Notes under the pieces: model-generated
Seen by the model: only the letters and a program-made list of their open reading frames with translations
The model's database searches: none
What the model was told of the DNA's origin: nothing
In this document: piece after piece, positions 1-8,868 of the stretch
How the letters are laid out: every line of letters begins with the position of its first letter
Numbering within the stretch: the stretch's first letter is position 1
From: Synergistaceae bacterium
GTDB lineage: Bacteria > Synergistota > Synergistia > Synergistales > Aminobacteriaceae
DNA: 64,000 bases
Assembly: GCA_017448795.1 (NCBI GenBank)
Contig: JAFSKV010000018.1
Span: 1-64,000, forward strand
Direction: 5' to 3'
Made by a program: the position numbers and the translations under genes

Positions 1-1365
<1,365 letters not shown>

Positions 1366-1372
1366 CGTATTC

Positions 1373-2563
1373 TCACAAGCTGTATAGACGCATTGCCTGC
1401 CTTAATGCCATTCTGATAAATACGTTATTCCTTTGTGCTTTAAGTTTCTCGCACACTCTATCATGATTCAGGTATTCGCTGATCTTCTGGCCTTTCTCTT
1501 CAGGGTGTTTTCCTGGACCGTCTATCACCGCTACCTGGAATACCCTGCTGTCCCCTTCAAGGCGGAAAACAGTATCAGGATAAATTTTCCCGTTCACGAA
1601 TGAAGCGACAGAAGGCGTGATTGTTTTTGACGCGCGGTTGAAGCATTCTCTCACTTTGTTGCCTACGAGGAATATTATTTTTGCCCCGCATTTCTTCAGC
1701 AGTGGAACTATAAACTTGTCGCGGTAAAAATTCATTGCATCGTCAGAAGCTCCGTATTCTCCCTGCGAGCCGAACGGGATAATCTCCGTGCTGAGTACGG
1801 ATCTCATCAGCCTGCGTGTATGTTCTATGCGGTGTACGGGCTTCTCAGCGTCAACGAATCCCAGCAGGCTGTTCATGATTCTCCGCAATGCCTGCCAGTA
1901 TTGGACTCCGCCTTTATTCCCATCTCCGATAACCCATGCGTCAGGATAACCACTTGAGGGATTCACATAAGTAGTCTGAAATCTGTCCCGCAGAAATTCA
2001 TATATGCGTTCGACTCCTGCAACATGATTGTGTTCGTTCTTTCCTGCAACATTGATGTCGTATACCTCATTTCCTGACTCATCAAGTCCTCCCATCGTGA
2101 AGAAGCCCTCGTAAGAATGCCAGCGCGGGAAAAAGCACCTGTACGTAACACCCGGGTTGCTGCTGAGGAACAACACGGGAGCTTGGAGAATATCACCGTG
2201 CCAAGGGCTGCCAATCTGGAATCCCTCGCGGTAAAATTTGGGATAAGAGCCGCCGCATATGTTAGGGGCGTTAAGCTGGTAATCTACAAAGTCCCAGCAG
2301 CTTTCGATAAGAGGCGTATCACCTGTACTGAGTCCCCAGTTGTTTATGCAGTGGGCTATGAATGAGTTTTTTTCTGCGGAAGCGTATGCAGTGTTTGTGC
2401 CTCTGGTGTTCCTTACGCCTGAAGTGAACGGACAGGGATTTACCTTGCGTATTGCTTCCCTGAGAATCACGGATAATTTCCCGCCGTCAGAGCAGATAAT
2501 TTCCCGGAAGAGCTTCTGCAAGTCATCTCCCAAGCCTGACCAGCTTGTCGGTACATATGGCAT
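1373..2563 (-). CDS. Unrecognised protein, possibly uracil-DNA-glycosylase-like
   Basis: A 396-residue soluble protein with no signal peptide or membrane segment. I do not recognise the family with confidence. A central LFLSSNPG segment, a later IIFLVGNKVRECF strand-helix and a near-C-terminal GPGKHP resemble the layout of the uracil-DNA glycosylase superfamily (an xNPG motif early, a histidine motif late), but the match is weak and is inference. The ATG at 2563 is chosen because AAAGGA lies a short distance upstream; the frame stays open further 5', but that part only mirrors pfkA on the other strand. It is divergent from pfkA, with about 90 bases between the starts. Confidence 0.8.
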   Translation of the reverse strand: MPYVPTSWSGLGDDLQKLFREIICSDGGKLSVILREAIRKVNPCPFTSGVRNTRGTNTAYASAEKNSFIAHCINNWGLSTGDTPLIESCWDFVDYQLNAPNICGGSYPKFYREGFQIGSPWHGDILQAPVLFLSSNPGVTYRCFFPRWHSYEGFFTMGGLDESGNEVYDINVAGKNEHNHVAGVERIYEFLRDRFQTTYVNPSSGYPDAWVIGDGNKGGVQYWQALRRIMNSLLGFVDAEKPVHRIEHTRRLMRSVLSTEIIPFGSQGEYGASDDAMNFYRDKFIVPLLKKCGAKIIFLVGNKVRECFNRASKTITPSVASFVNGKIYPDTVFRLEGDSRVFQVAVIDGPGKHPEEKGQKISEYLNHDRVCEKLKAQRNNVFIRMALRQAMRLYSL

Positions 2564-2589
2564 GTTGTTTGTCCTTTCATGGGGAAAAA

Positions 2590-2625
2590 TTGGCGTTGCG
2601 GTGATATTATATCTCAATCCCACGA
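2590..2625. promoter_or_regulatory. Candidate divergent -10 region (pfkA and the gene at 1373-2563)
   Basis: The 91-base gap between the two divergent starts contains the near-palindrome ATATTATAT at about 2604-2612. It supplies a TATTAT-like -10 box on the plus strand and TATAAT on the minus strand. No well-spaced -35 is seen on either strand, so the assignment is weak. Confidence 0.3.
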
Positions 2626-2654
2626 AATCATACGCAAAGGAGACATTCACCCAC

Positions 2655-3644
2655 ATGGACAAGAAGATAAAGCGAATAGGAGTCCTCACCTCAGGCGGAG
2701 ACGCTCCAGGAATGAACGCGGCCGTCCGGTCAGTCGCGAAGTCAGCGATACATTTCGGCATGGAGTGCGTAGGAATCCGCAGGGGCTGGCAGGGTCTCAT
2801 CAACAGCGACTTCGTCATCCTCAACAATGACGCTGTCAGGCACATCATAGGGCGCGGAGGCACGATACTTTACACGGCCAGAAGCGAGGAGTTCATGACC
2901 GAGAAGGGGCGAGAGAAGGCCGTCGGGACGTGCAAGGTACTCGGACTCGACGGAATAATCGCAATCGGAGGCGACGGGACATTCAGGGGCGCGCTTGAGC
3001 TCTCGCGGCTCGGAGTCCCGGTGATGGGGATCCCGGCGACAATCGACAACGACATAGGCTGCTCCAACTACACAATCGGCTTCGACACGGCCTGCAACAC
3101 CGCCATTGACTGCATCGACAAACTGCGCGACACAATGCAGAGTCATGAACGCTGCTCGGTCGTCGAGGTCATGGGACGGCACGCTGGATTCCTCGCCCTC
3201 TATGTCGGAATCGCTGTCGGTGCTACGTGCGTGTTAATCCCTGAGCATGAGGTCAACTTTGAGGAAGACGTTGTGCAGAGAATCCAGAATGCTAGGCTCT
3301 CAGGCATCACGAACTTCACTGTTGTTGTCGCAGAAGGAGCAGGAAGCGCAATCGAGTATGGCAAGAAAATACACGAGGCACTGGGGCTTGACCCGCGTGT
3401 TACCGTTCTCGGACACATCCAGCGCGGGGGAGCTCCCACAGGAAGAGACCGCGAGACTGCCACGAGGATGGGCTACTATGCTGTGAGGGCGTTCGCTGAA
3501 GGAAGGTCAGGAAGCGTTATCTGCACACAGAACGGAAGCATCACTGAAATTCCAATCGAGGAAGCACTCGCCATGAAGAAGAATCTGCCGATGATACGTT
3601 ACGAGATACTTGAGGCAATCTCAGCACCTAGTATGCCGAAGTGA
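2655..3644 (+). CDS. pfkA: ATP-dependent 6-phosphofructokinase
   Basis: Phosphorylates fructose 6-phosphate to fructose 1,6-bisphosphate in glycolysis. At 329 residues it has the usual bacterial PfkA length. The motifs are in order: SGGDAPGMNAAVR at the N-terminus, GGDGTF at about 105-110, PATIDND with catalytic Asp131, MGRHAG, and LGHIQRGG. The glycine after GGD and the PATIDND rather than KTIDND sequence fit ATP rather than pyrophosphate as donor. ATG at 2655 is preceded by AAGGAG; the longer open frame upstream runs into the divergent gene and is not used. A strong terminator follows the gene. Confidence 0.97.
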   Translation: MDKKIKRIGVLTSGGDAPGMNAAVRSVAKSAIHFGMECVGIRRGWQGLINSDFVILNNDAVRHIIGRGGTILYTARSEEFMTEKGREKAVGTCKVLGLDGIIAIGGDGTFRGALELSRLGVPVMGIPATIDNDIGCSNYTIGFDTACNTAIDCIDKLRDTMQSHERCSVVEVMGRHAGFLALYVGIAVGATCVLIPEHEVNFEEDVVQRIQNARLSGITNFTVVVAEGAGSAIEYGKKIHEALGLDPRVTVLGHIQRGGAPTGRDRETATRMGYYAVRAFAEGRSGSVICTQNGSITEIPIEEALAMKKNLPMIRYEILEAISAPSMPK

Positions 3645-3657
3645 GATATGAGACATG

Positions 3658-3689
3658 GCCGGGAGTCGCGTGAGATTCCCGGCTTTTTG
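3658..3689 (+). terminator. Rho-independent terminator after pfkA
   Basis: GCCGGGAGTC pairs with GATTCCCGGC (10 bp, one G-U) around a six-base loop, followed by TTTTTG. It lies 13 bases after the pfkA stop and just before the ogt ribosome-binding site. Confidence 0.85.
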
Positions 3690-3703
3690 TTACGGAGGAC
3701 ATA

Positions 3704-4219
3704 ATGACTTACCTTAAGGATTATGACTCGCCCATGTGCAGGATGCTGCTTGCGTGTGATGACGAAGGGCTGTCGGGACTCTGGCTTTACGGAGGGCGGG
3801 AATTTCCACGTGATATTGAGGGCTTGAGGACGGACTCGCACCCGATTCTTGACGAGGCTCAACGCTGGCTTGATGTCTACTTTTCGGGAAAAGCTCCTGA
3901 CTTTACCCCGCCCCTTCACGTCTCAGGCACGGAATTTCAGCGCAAGGTCTGGGATATTCTCCTCACGATTCCTTACGGCCACACTTGCACTTACGGCGAG
4001 GTTGCCCGGAAGGTCTCATCATCACCCCGCGCGGTTGGTGGGGTAGCGGTCAGCAAAAACAGAGTCAGCATCATCATCCCCTGCCATCGTGTAATCGGCC
4101 ATGACGGGAGTCTCAAGGGCTACGTCGGCGGCATCGAGCGCAAGAAATGGCTGCTGCGTCATGAGGGGGTCAGACCATATCAGCCGGGACAATGTACCTG
4201 TCGTACTCTTCAGCCGTGA
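3704..4219 (+). CDS. ogt: Methylated-DNA--protein-cysteine methyltransferase
   Basis: Suicide repair protein that moves the O6-methyl group of guanine to its own cysteine. The active-site motif PCHRVIG is present, with the preceding winged-helix segment (FQRKVWDILLTIPYGHTCTYGEVA) that binds DNA. It has 171 residues, typical for Ogt. GGAGG precedes the ATG at 3704. The last 50 bases overlap the 3' end of convergent fumC, so about the last 16 residues lie opposite fumC codons. The terminal CTCRTLQP is past the conserved domain and may be dispensable. Confidence 0.93.
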   Translation: MTYLKDYDSPMCRMLLACDDEGLSGLWLYGGREFPRDIEGLRTDSHPILDEAQRWLDVYFSGKAPDFTPPLHVSGTEFQRKVWDILLTIPYGHTCTYGEVARKVSSSPRAVGGVAVSKNRVSIIIPCHRVIGHDGSLKGYVGGIERKKWLLRHEGVRPYQPGQCTCRTLQP

Positions 4220-5534
4220 GAATGCCGAGTGAGACTGCCGACTCCTTCAGGGTTATGCTGTTCTTGTGGGCGTTCTCGGCGATTTTGGCGGCGTTGTCGT
4301 AACCTGTGTGAGGGTTGAGGGCGGTAACAAGCATCAGCGACTTGTTCAGGTACTCGTTCATCCTCTCAGTGTTTGGGCGGACACCTTCGAGGCATTTCCG
4401 CGTGAAGAATGAGAAAGTCCCCGCCAGAATATTCACAGACTGCAAGAAGTTGTACGCAATCACCGGCATGAACACGTTAAGCTCAAAGTTGCCCTGACTT
4501 GCCGCGAAACCTATAGCCGCGTCGTTGCCCATGACCTGAACGGCCGCCATAGTGAGAGCCTCGCACTGAGTCGGGTTGACCTTGCCCGGCATGATGGAGC
4601 TGCCCGGCTCATTCTCAGGGATGAATATCTCACCGAGTCCGCATCTCGGCCCGGACGCAAGCCATCGTATATCGTTCGCAATCTTCATCATGTCTGCCGC
4701 AAGTGCCTTCAATGCCCCGTGAGTGAGCGAGGCTGCCGCCATTGACGTTAGGGCGTGGAACTTGTTGCTGCTCGTGGTGAAGGGAAGTCCGGTTAATGCC
4801 GCGATTTCGTGGGCTGATTCTTCCGCGAAGCCTTCGGGGGCGTTAAGGCCTGTTCCTACTGCCGTTCCTCCCAACGCAAGAGGGTAAAGCGCGTTTATTG
4901 CCTGCGAGATATTTTCCCGTCCTCGTACCAGCATTTCCTGCCAGGCTGAGACTTCCTGCCCGAAAGTTATCGGCACAGCGTCTTGAAGGTGAGTCCTTCC
5001 TGTCTTGATGACGGCCATGTTGTCGTTCTTGATGCGTTCGAGGACTGAGATGCCAGCGTCAAGCGCGGGGAAAAGCCGCCCGGTAATCTCCATCACCGCC
5101 GAGATATGCATAGCTGTCGGGAATGTGTCATTCGAGCTTTGCGACATGTTGACGTGATCGTTAGGGTGCAATAACTTTTCGCCTGCTAACTCGTTGCCCC
5201 TGTTGGCGATTACCTCGTTTACGTTCATGTTTGTCTGGGTGCCTGAGCCTGTCTGCCACACCACGAGCGGAAAATGAGCGTCCAATTTCCCCGCCAAAAT
5301 CTCATCACACACCTGAATGATTATGTCCCTGCGTTTCCCGGTGAGACGGCCTGCTTTTGCGTTTGCGATTGCTGAGGCTTTCTTGACGATTGCGAGGGCG
5401 TGAATTATCGGCATGGGCATATGCTCGGTGTCCTGCGGGAAATTCTCGGAGCTTCTCTGTGTCTGCGCTCCCCAATACGCATAGGCAGGGACTCTCATCT
5501 CGCCCATTGAGTCGCGTTCTGTCCTGTAATCCAT
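4170..5534 (-). CDS. fumC: Class II fumarate hydratase
   Basis: Interconverts fumarate and malate. This iron-independent, homotetrameric class II enzyme carries the family signature GSSIMPGKVNPTQ near residue 315, plus the active-site loops TGSGTQTNMNVNEV and TGRTHLQDAVP. It has 454 residues, close to the usual 460. The ATG at 5534 is chosen because AAAGGGG precedes it and MDYRTERDSMGEM is a standard FumC N-terminus; an ATG 34 codons further up lacks a ribosome-binding site. The aspartase/argininosuccinate lyase superfamily also contains aspartate ammonia-lyase, but the sequence fits FumC better. Confidence 0.95.
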   Translation of the reverse strand: MDYRTERDSMGEMRVPAYAYWGAQTQRSSENFPQDTEHMPMPIIHALAIVKKASAIANAKAGRLTGKRRDIIIQVCDEILAGKLDAHFPLVVWQTGSGTQTNMNVNEVIANRGNELAGEKLLHPNDHVNMSQSSNDTFPTAMHISAVMEITGRLFPALDAGISVLERIKNDNMAVIKTGRTHLQDAVPITFGQEVSAWQEMLVRGRENISQAINALYPLALGGTAVGTGLNAPEGFAEESAHEIAALTGLPFTTSSNKFHALTSMAAASLTHGALKALAADMMKIANDIRWLASGPRCGLGEIFIPENEPGSSIMPGKVNPTQCEALTMAAVQVMGNDAAIGFAASQGNFELNVFMPVIAYNFLQSVNILAGTFSFFTRKCLEGVRPNTERMNEYLNKSLMLVTALNPHTGYDNAAKIAENAHKNSITLKESAVSLGILTAEEYDRYIVPADMV

Positions 5535-5633
5535 GTATGTTAACCCCTTTACCTGTTTTCGTGGAATTATACAGGAGCTTGCGTGTGAGCGGTCATAGTT
5601 TCTTCTTGTTGAACATAGTGCAGCAGAAGGCGG

Positions 5634-5672
5634 CAAAAAAATTATCCCCTCGGTTTTCCGGCCGGGGGGATT
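5634..5672 (-). terminator. Rho-independent terminator after pepP
   Basis: On the minus strand ATCCCC-CCGG pairs with CCGAGGGGAT and is followed by a T-rich tract (TAATTTTTTT). It lies 15 bases after the pepP stop. A short T run on the other side means it could also work weakly on the plus strand. Confidence 0.8.
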
Positions 5673-5687
5673 TTCGTATTCCTTTGC

Positions 5688-6791
5688 TCATACAACAGTA
5701 ATGCTCTGGTTGTCGTTCACCGTCAGGCAATCGCAGCCCTCCTCAGTAACAAGATAATCATCCTCAATCCTCAGTCCTCCCCAGCCCTCGATATATATTC
5801 CAGGCTCAACAGTAACAACATCGCCCGCCTGCAATACATCCTTAGACGTTCGCGACAATCTAGGACTCTCGTGAACCTCAAGCCCCAATCCATGCCCCAA
5901 GCCGTGAACGAACTTGTCCCCGTATCCCGCATCAGCAATAACCTTCCGGGCTGCAGCGTCAACATCAGCCCCCCTGACTCCCGGACGTATAGCCCTCACT
6001 GCCTCATGATGAGCGCGGAGCAATACCCCGTTGATTTCCTGCGCCTTGCTGCTCACATGTCCCAGCGCAAAATTCCGGGTGATGTCGCTCATGTATCCCC
6101 CGACCATAGCACCATAATCAACCGTTACAGTCTCACCGTCAGCAAAAACCTTCCCCGTTGCAGGAGCGTGGCACATGGCCGAGCGTTCACCCGAAGCAAC
6201 GATGAAGTCATCATGCGCCCAGCCCTTCTCAGCTCCGAGACGTTTTATTTCCCCCGTCAGCAAAATCTCAAACTCTGTCTCACTCATCCCGGCATGAGCC
6301 AGCTTCAAGACATTCCCCAGAGCCTCGCGCCCAATCCTCCCGGCCTTGCGGATTAATTCGGCCTCGTGAGCGTCCTTAGTCCTCCGCAAAGTCGGAATCA
6401 TCTCTGACACGTCGAGCCATTCGCATTTTACGGGAGCAAAATATTTCGTGAACGTAGCGTGTGAGATTTTCCCGGCCTCAAAGCCAGCGCGGGAATATCC
6501 CCCGTCAGCAACAGCCCGCGCTATATATTCCGGCATGGCAAGTTCTGACTGTATGATGACGGTGAAGGGAGTCTGTGATTTCGACTGTGTCAAATAGCGT
6601 CCGTCTGTGATGAGGGTTGATGTGTCAGGTGTGATGATGAGTCCCGCAGAGCTTCCCCGGAAGCCGGAAATGTAATGACAAGACTCAGAGTTTGCCCGCT
6701 CGTCAACAATCAGCGTGAAGACATCAAGCCCTTTGTCCGCCATCAATGCCCGGAGCTTCTCTACTCTTGCCGCGATAATCTCACTGTTCAT
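5688..6791 (-). CDS. pepP: M24 family aminopeptidase (Xaa-Pro type)
   Basis: Cytoplasmic dinuclear-metal peptidase of the M24 'pita-bread' fold that removes N-terminal residues next to proline. The five metal ligands are all visible in the C-terminal half: Asp in VTVDYGA, Asp in MSDITRNF, His in HGLGHGLG, Glu in VEPGIY and Glu in GLRIEDDY. The N-terminal creatinase-like domain is also present, giving 367 residues, which is normal for this subgroup. The start overlaps the upstream gene by 11 bases, which suggests coupled translation. Substrate preference cannot be set from sequence; it may be a general Xaa-Pro dipeptidase. Confidence 0.92.
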   Translation of the reverse strand: MNSEIIAARVEKLRALMADKGLDVFTLIVDERANSESCHYISGFRGSSAGLIITPDTSTLITDGRYLTQSKSQTPFTVIIQSELAMPEYIARAVADGGYSRAGFEAGKISHATFTKYFAPVKCEWLDVSEMIPTLRRTKDAHEAELIRKAGRIGREALGNVLKLAHAGMSETEFEILLTGEIKRLGAEKGWAHDDFIVASGERSAMCHAPATGKVFADGETVTVDYGAMVGGYMSDITRNFALGHVSSKAQEINGVLLRAHHEAVRAIRPGVRGADVDAAARKVIADAGYGDKFVHGLGHGLGLEVHESPRLSRTSKDVLQAGDVVTVEPGIYIEGWGGLRIEDDYLVTEEGCDCLTVNDNQSITVV

Positions 6792-7746
6792 CGTCTGCCT
6801 CCTTCATGTGCCTGCTGAATGTCTCGCGTATGTTCATGACCGATGACATGATCCAGTCGAATTGTTCCGGCCATGATGATTTGTCCGTGAGGGGAGCGGG
6901 GGATTTCTTTGCGCGGATTCTGCTGCCCTTCCTGCCGGGGAGTTCAAGCCAGTCGAAATTCATCCCGGCTTCTGACTCTATGTCGTCTTTGCGTGCTAAG
7001 AGTCGTGAAAATAATTCCCTGTCATCCGCGATATTGAGTCCTGCTTCTATGTCGTCGCGTGTTTTGGCTATGATGATGCTGACACCGGGTCGCCCTGTTC
7101 CGAACACAACGCCGTAATTTGATGAGGTCTGCCAGCGTCTGTAGCTTGCGGCAAATCTGGGGTTGCTTCCTCCGTCGAAAGCGTAATCCTGAAACGCGTT
7201 CCAGTAGTCGAAGCGAAGTTTCTCGATGCTTGAAGCGTCTTCTGAGATTTTGCGGACTTCTTTTGCCCAGTTATTGGGGCGGGAAATGACCTCGAATTTT
7301 ACGGCGGGTTCTGATGAGCCTATGCGGAACAGCTTGACCTCGCACAAGAATATTCCCGTGCTGTTTCCTGTGCGTGAATTGAGCCATTCAACGGCGGCCT
7401 TGTGTTCCTCGTTTGCGTGTCTCACTATCCAGATGATGATGTCGGCATTTTTCCCGGCGGCGAGCGTTATGACCCGTCCGAGTCCTGAGTCTTCTGTCTG
7501 TGAAAAGCTGCTGATGATTATTGCGCGTCGGTTTGTTCCTGACTCTGAGGCCAAGATGTCGACGCGGAATTTTCCGACGGGGGAATGTGTTTCTTCTGCT
7601 GAGATTTCTAGGCCTGCTGACTGTGAAAGGATGTGCATGTTTTCTTCTTTTGCCAGCCAGTCTGTGAAGTCTTTTGCCTCATCGTGCCATATTGTGCTCA
7701 GGTCTGTGATTTCCTCAAGCCTGCTCAGGCGGGGTATTGCTGTCAT
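6781..7746 (-). CDS. DUF4268-type nuclease-like protein, probably inactive
   Basis: A 321-residue soluble protein. The N-terminal part matches the PD-(D/E)XK-like half of DUF4268 proteins (GKFRVDILA around residues 59-65, then LAAGKNADIIIWIVRH near 95-110), and the C-terminal part (FDYWNAFQDYAFDGG onward) fits the DUF4268 domain. Where relatives, as I recall them, carry IENQ after the strand, this protein has IISS at about 77-80, so the expected acidic catalytic residue is absent although Asp63 is kept. The ATG at 7746 has AGGAG 12 bases upstream, a rather long spacing. It sits directly downstream of mrr and a frameshifted small gene in the same operon. Function unknown; restriction-like by context. 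Confidence 0.8.
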   Translation of the reverse strand: MTAIPRLSRLEEITDLSTIWHDEAKDFTDWLAKEENMHILSQSAGLEISAEETHSPVGKFRVDILASESGTNRRAIIISSFSQTEDSGLGRVITLAAGKNADIIIWIVRHANEEHKAAVEWLNSRTGNSTGIFLCEVKLFRIGSSEPAVKFEVISRPNNWAKEVRKISEDASSIEKLRFDYWNAFQDYAFDGGSNPRFAASYRRWQTSSNYGVVFGTGRPGVSIIIAKTRDDIEAGLNIADDRELFSRLLARKDDIESEAGMNFDWLELPGRKGSRIRAKKSPAPLTDKSSWPEQFDWIMSSVMNIRETFSRHMKEADDEQ

Positions 7747-7947
7747 TTTCTTTCTTTGCTCCTTTGCTTGATGTGAAGCCGAATATTTCGGGGGATGATT
7801 TGCCCTTCTTTGTCTCACCGTTTGGTGCTGTGTATGTCTTTGTTATCTCCGTGAGCGTCAAGGTTATAGTCCTGCCCTTGTTCTTGTCGCGGAGTGTGCA
7901 GAGTACGAGATATTTCGGGCCTGTGTACCTTCATCAGATTTTCTCAC
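7715..7947 (-). pseudogene. Small hypothetical protein gene with an apparent frameshift
   Basis: A GTG at 7947 lies 7 bases after a perfect AGGAGG, just past the mrr stop. That frame gives only about 23 codons. Shifting by one base after roughly six codons (near 7929) opens a good frame to the TGA at 7715, reading GPKYLVLCTLRDKNKG, then TITLTLTEITKTYTAPNG and a charged tail. The second frame has no ATG or GTG of its own, and TGA codons lie just upstream of it. Together they would encode about 77 residues overlapping the next gene by 32 bases. I do not recognise the product. The shift may be a real lesion or a sequencing error. Confidence 0.6.
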
Positions 7948-7965
7948 TGCAAATCCTCCTGCCTT

Positions 7966-8862
7966 CTACAGTTCTTCCGCGAAAAAATCGCCGTCTACCC
8001 TCTTGATCTCGTAGACATGTTCAACCGACACCCCTACATTGTGCTTTATCATGAGCCGCGTTAATGCCTGCCCGTCAATCAGCACAACCTTAACGCTGGA
8101 AAGATTCTCCGCGTACTCAACAGCCCCTGACGAGAATTTAGCCGTCGTGATGAACAGCCCCTTCTGCGCCTGCTGGCCATGCAATGCCCCAACGAATGTC
8201 TGAATCTCAGGCCTGCCTACCGTCTGTTCCGGCTGCCATTTTTTCGCCTGTATGTAAATGTTGCTGAAGCCTAGCTGATCCTCCTTTATGATACCGTCTA
8301 TGCCCTCATCGTTCGAGAGCCGCGTTACTCTTCCTGCGTTGTCGATACCGCTTCCGTAGCCCATACTGAGCAAGAGTCTCACAACAAGCCTCTCAAACCC
8401 GGCTGGTGTGAGCTTCATCACTTTCTTCATAAGCTGCCCCGCAAGCTCTGAGGTTATTTGCTGGTATGCTGAGTCAAGGATTTCCGACGGGGATTCTTCT
8501 GTATCTGTAACAGTTTCAGGAGACAATGAACGGAAATCTTGAAACGTGTCATATTTCGCAAGGTATTCAAGATCTATCCTTGCACCAGATGCGAGAGCTA
8601 TTTTGCCTTCTGTTGTGATGCGGTATTTCCCTCTTTGGGGAGTCTCCACAAGCCCGGCTTTTTGCAGGTACGTTTTCGCCCAGTTCACGCGGTTGTAGAA
8701 TGTGGTCTGTCTTCCGCTCGGCACTAATTCGGCGATGTCAGCCTCGTTGAGATTCATTCTGGCCGCTATTGTATCTTTCACTTCCTGTGCTGAATGCAAT
8801 TCCCCGTCCCTCAATGCCTCAAGCAGCACCCCGAAAAACTCAAAGAATTTCGGCACGCTCAT
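7966..8862 (-). CDS. mrr: Mrr-type restriction endonuclease
   Basis: Modification-dependent (type IV) DNA endonuclease homologue of 298 residues. An N-terminal winged-helix domain (about 1-95, LLEALRDGELHSAQEVKD onward) is followed by a variable linker and the Mrr catalytic domain. There FERLVVRLLLSMGYG, Asp189 in EGIDGII and Gln205-Ala-Lys207 in YIQAKKW form the PD-(D/E)XK-like site with the Q-x-K variant usual for Mrr. It starts 6 bases after rlmD stops, so it is cotranscribed with lptA-lptB-rlmD. In E. coli Mrr acts on methylated DNA; the target here is unknown. Confidence 0.92.
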   Translation of the reverse strand: MSVPKFFEFFGVLLEALRDGELHSAQEVKDTIAARMNLNEADIAELVPSGRQTTFYNRVNWAKTYLQKAGLVETPQRGKYRITTEGKIALASGARIDLEYLAKYDTFQDFRSLSPETVTDTEESPSEILDSAYQQITSELAGQLMKKVMKLTPAGFERLVVRLLLSMGYGSGIDNAGRVTRLSNDEGIDGIIKEDQLGFSNIYIQAKKWQPEQTVGRPEIQTFVGALHGQQAQKGLFITTAKFSSGAVEYAENLSSVKVVLIDGQALTRLMIKHNVGVSVEHVYEIKRVDGDFFAEEL

Positions 8863-8868
8863 TCCGTC

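Noticed and set aside
2340-2654. 105-codon extension of pfkA upstream
   Set aside because: It runs through the divergent gene; the PfkA N-terminus and AAGGAG place the start at 2655.
2564-2863. N-terminal extension of the minus-strand gene ending at 1373
   Set aside because: This part mirrors pfkA codons, has no ribosome-binding site, and the ATG at 2563 has a good one.
3704-3919. ORF on the minus strand over ogt (3599-3919)
   Set aside because: Antisense of ogt and the pfkA terminator.
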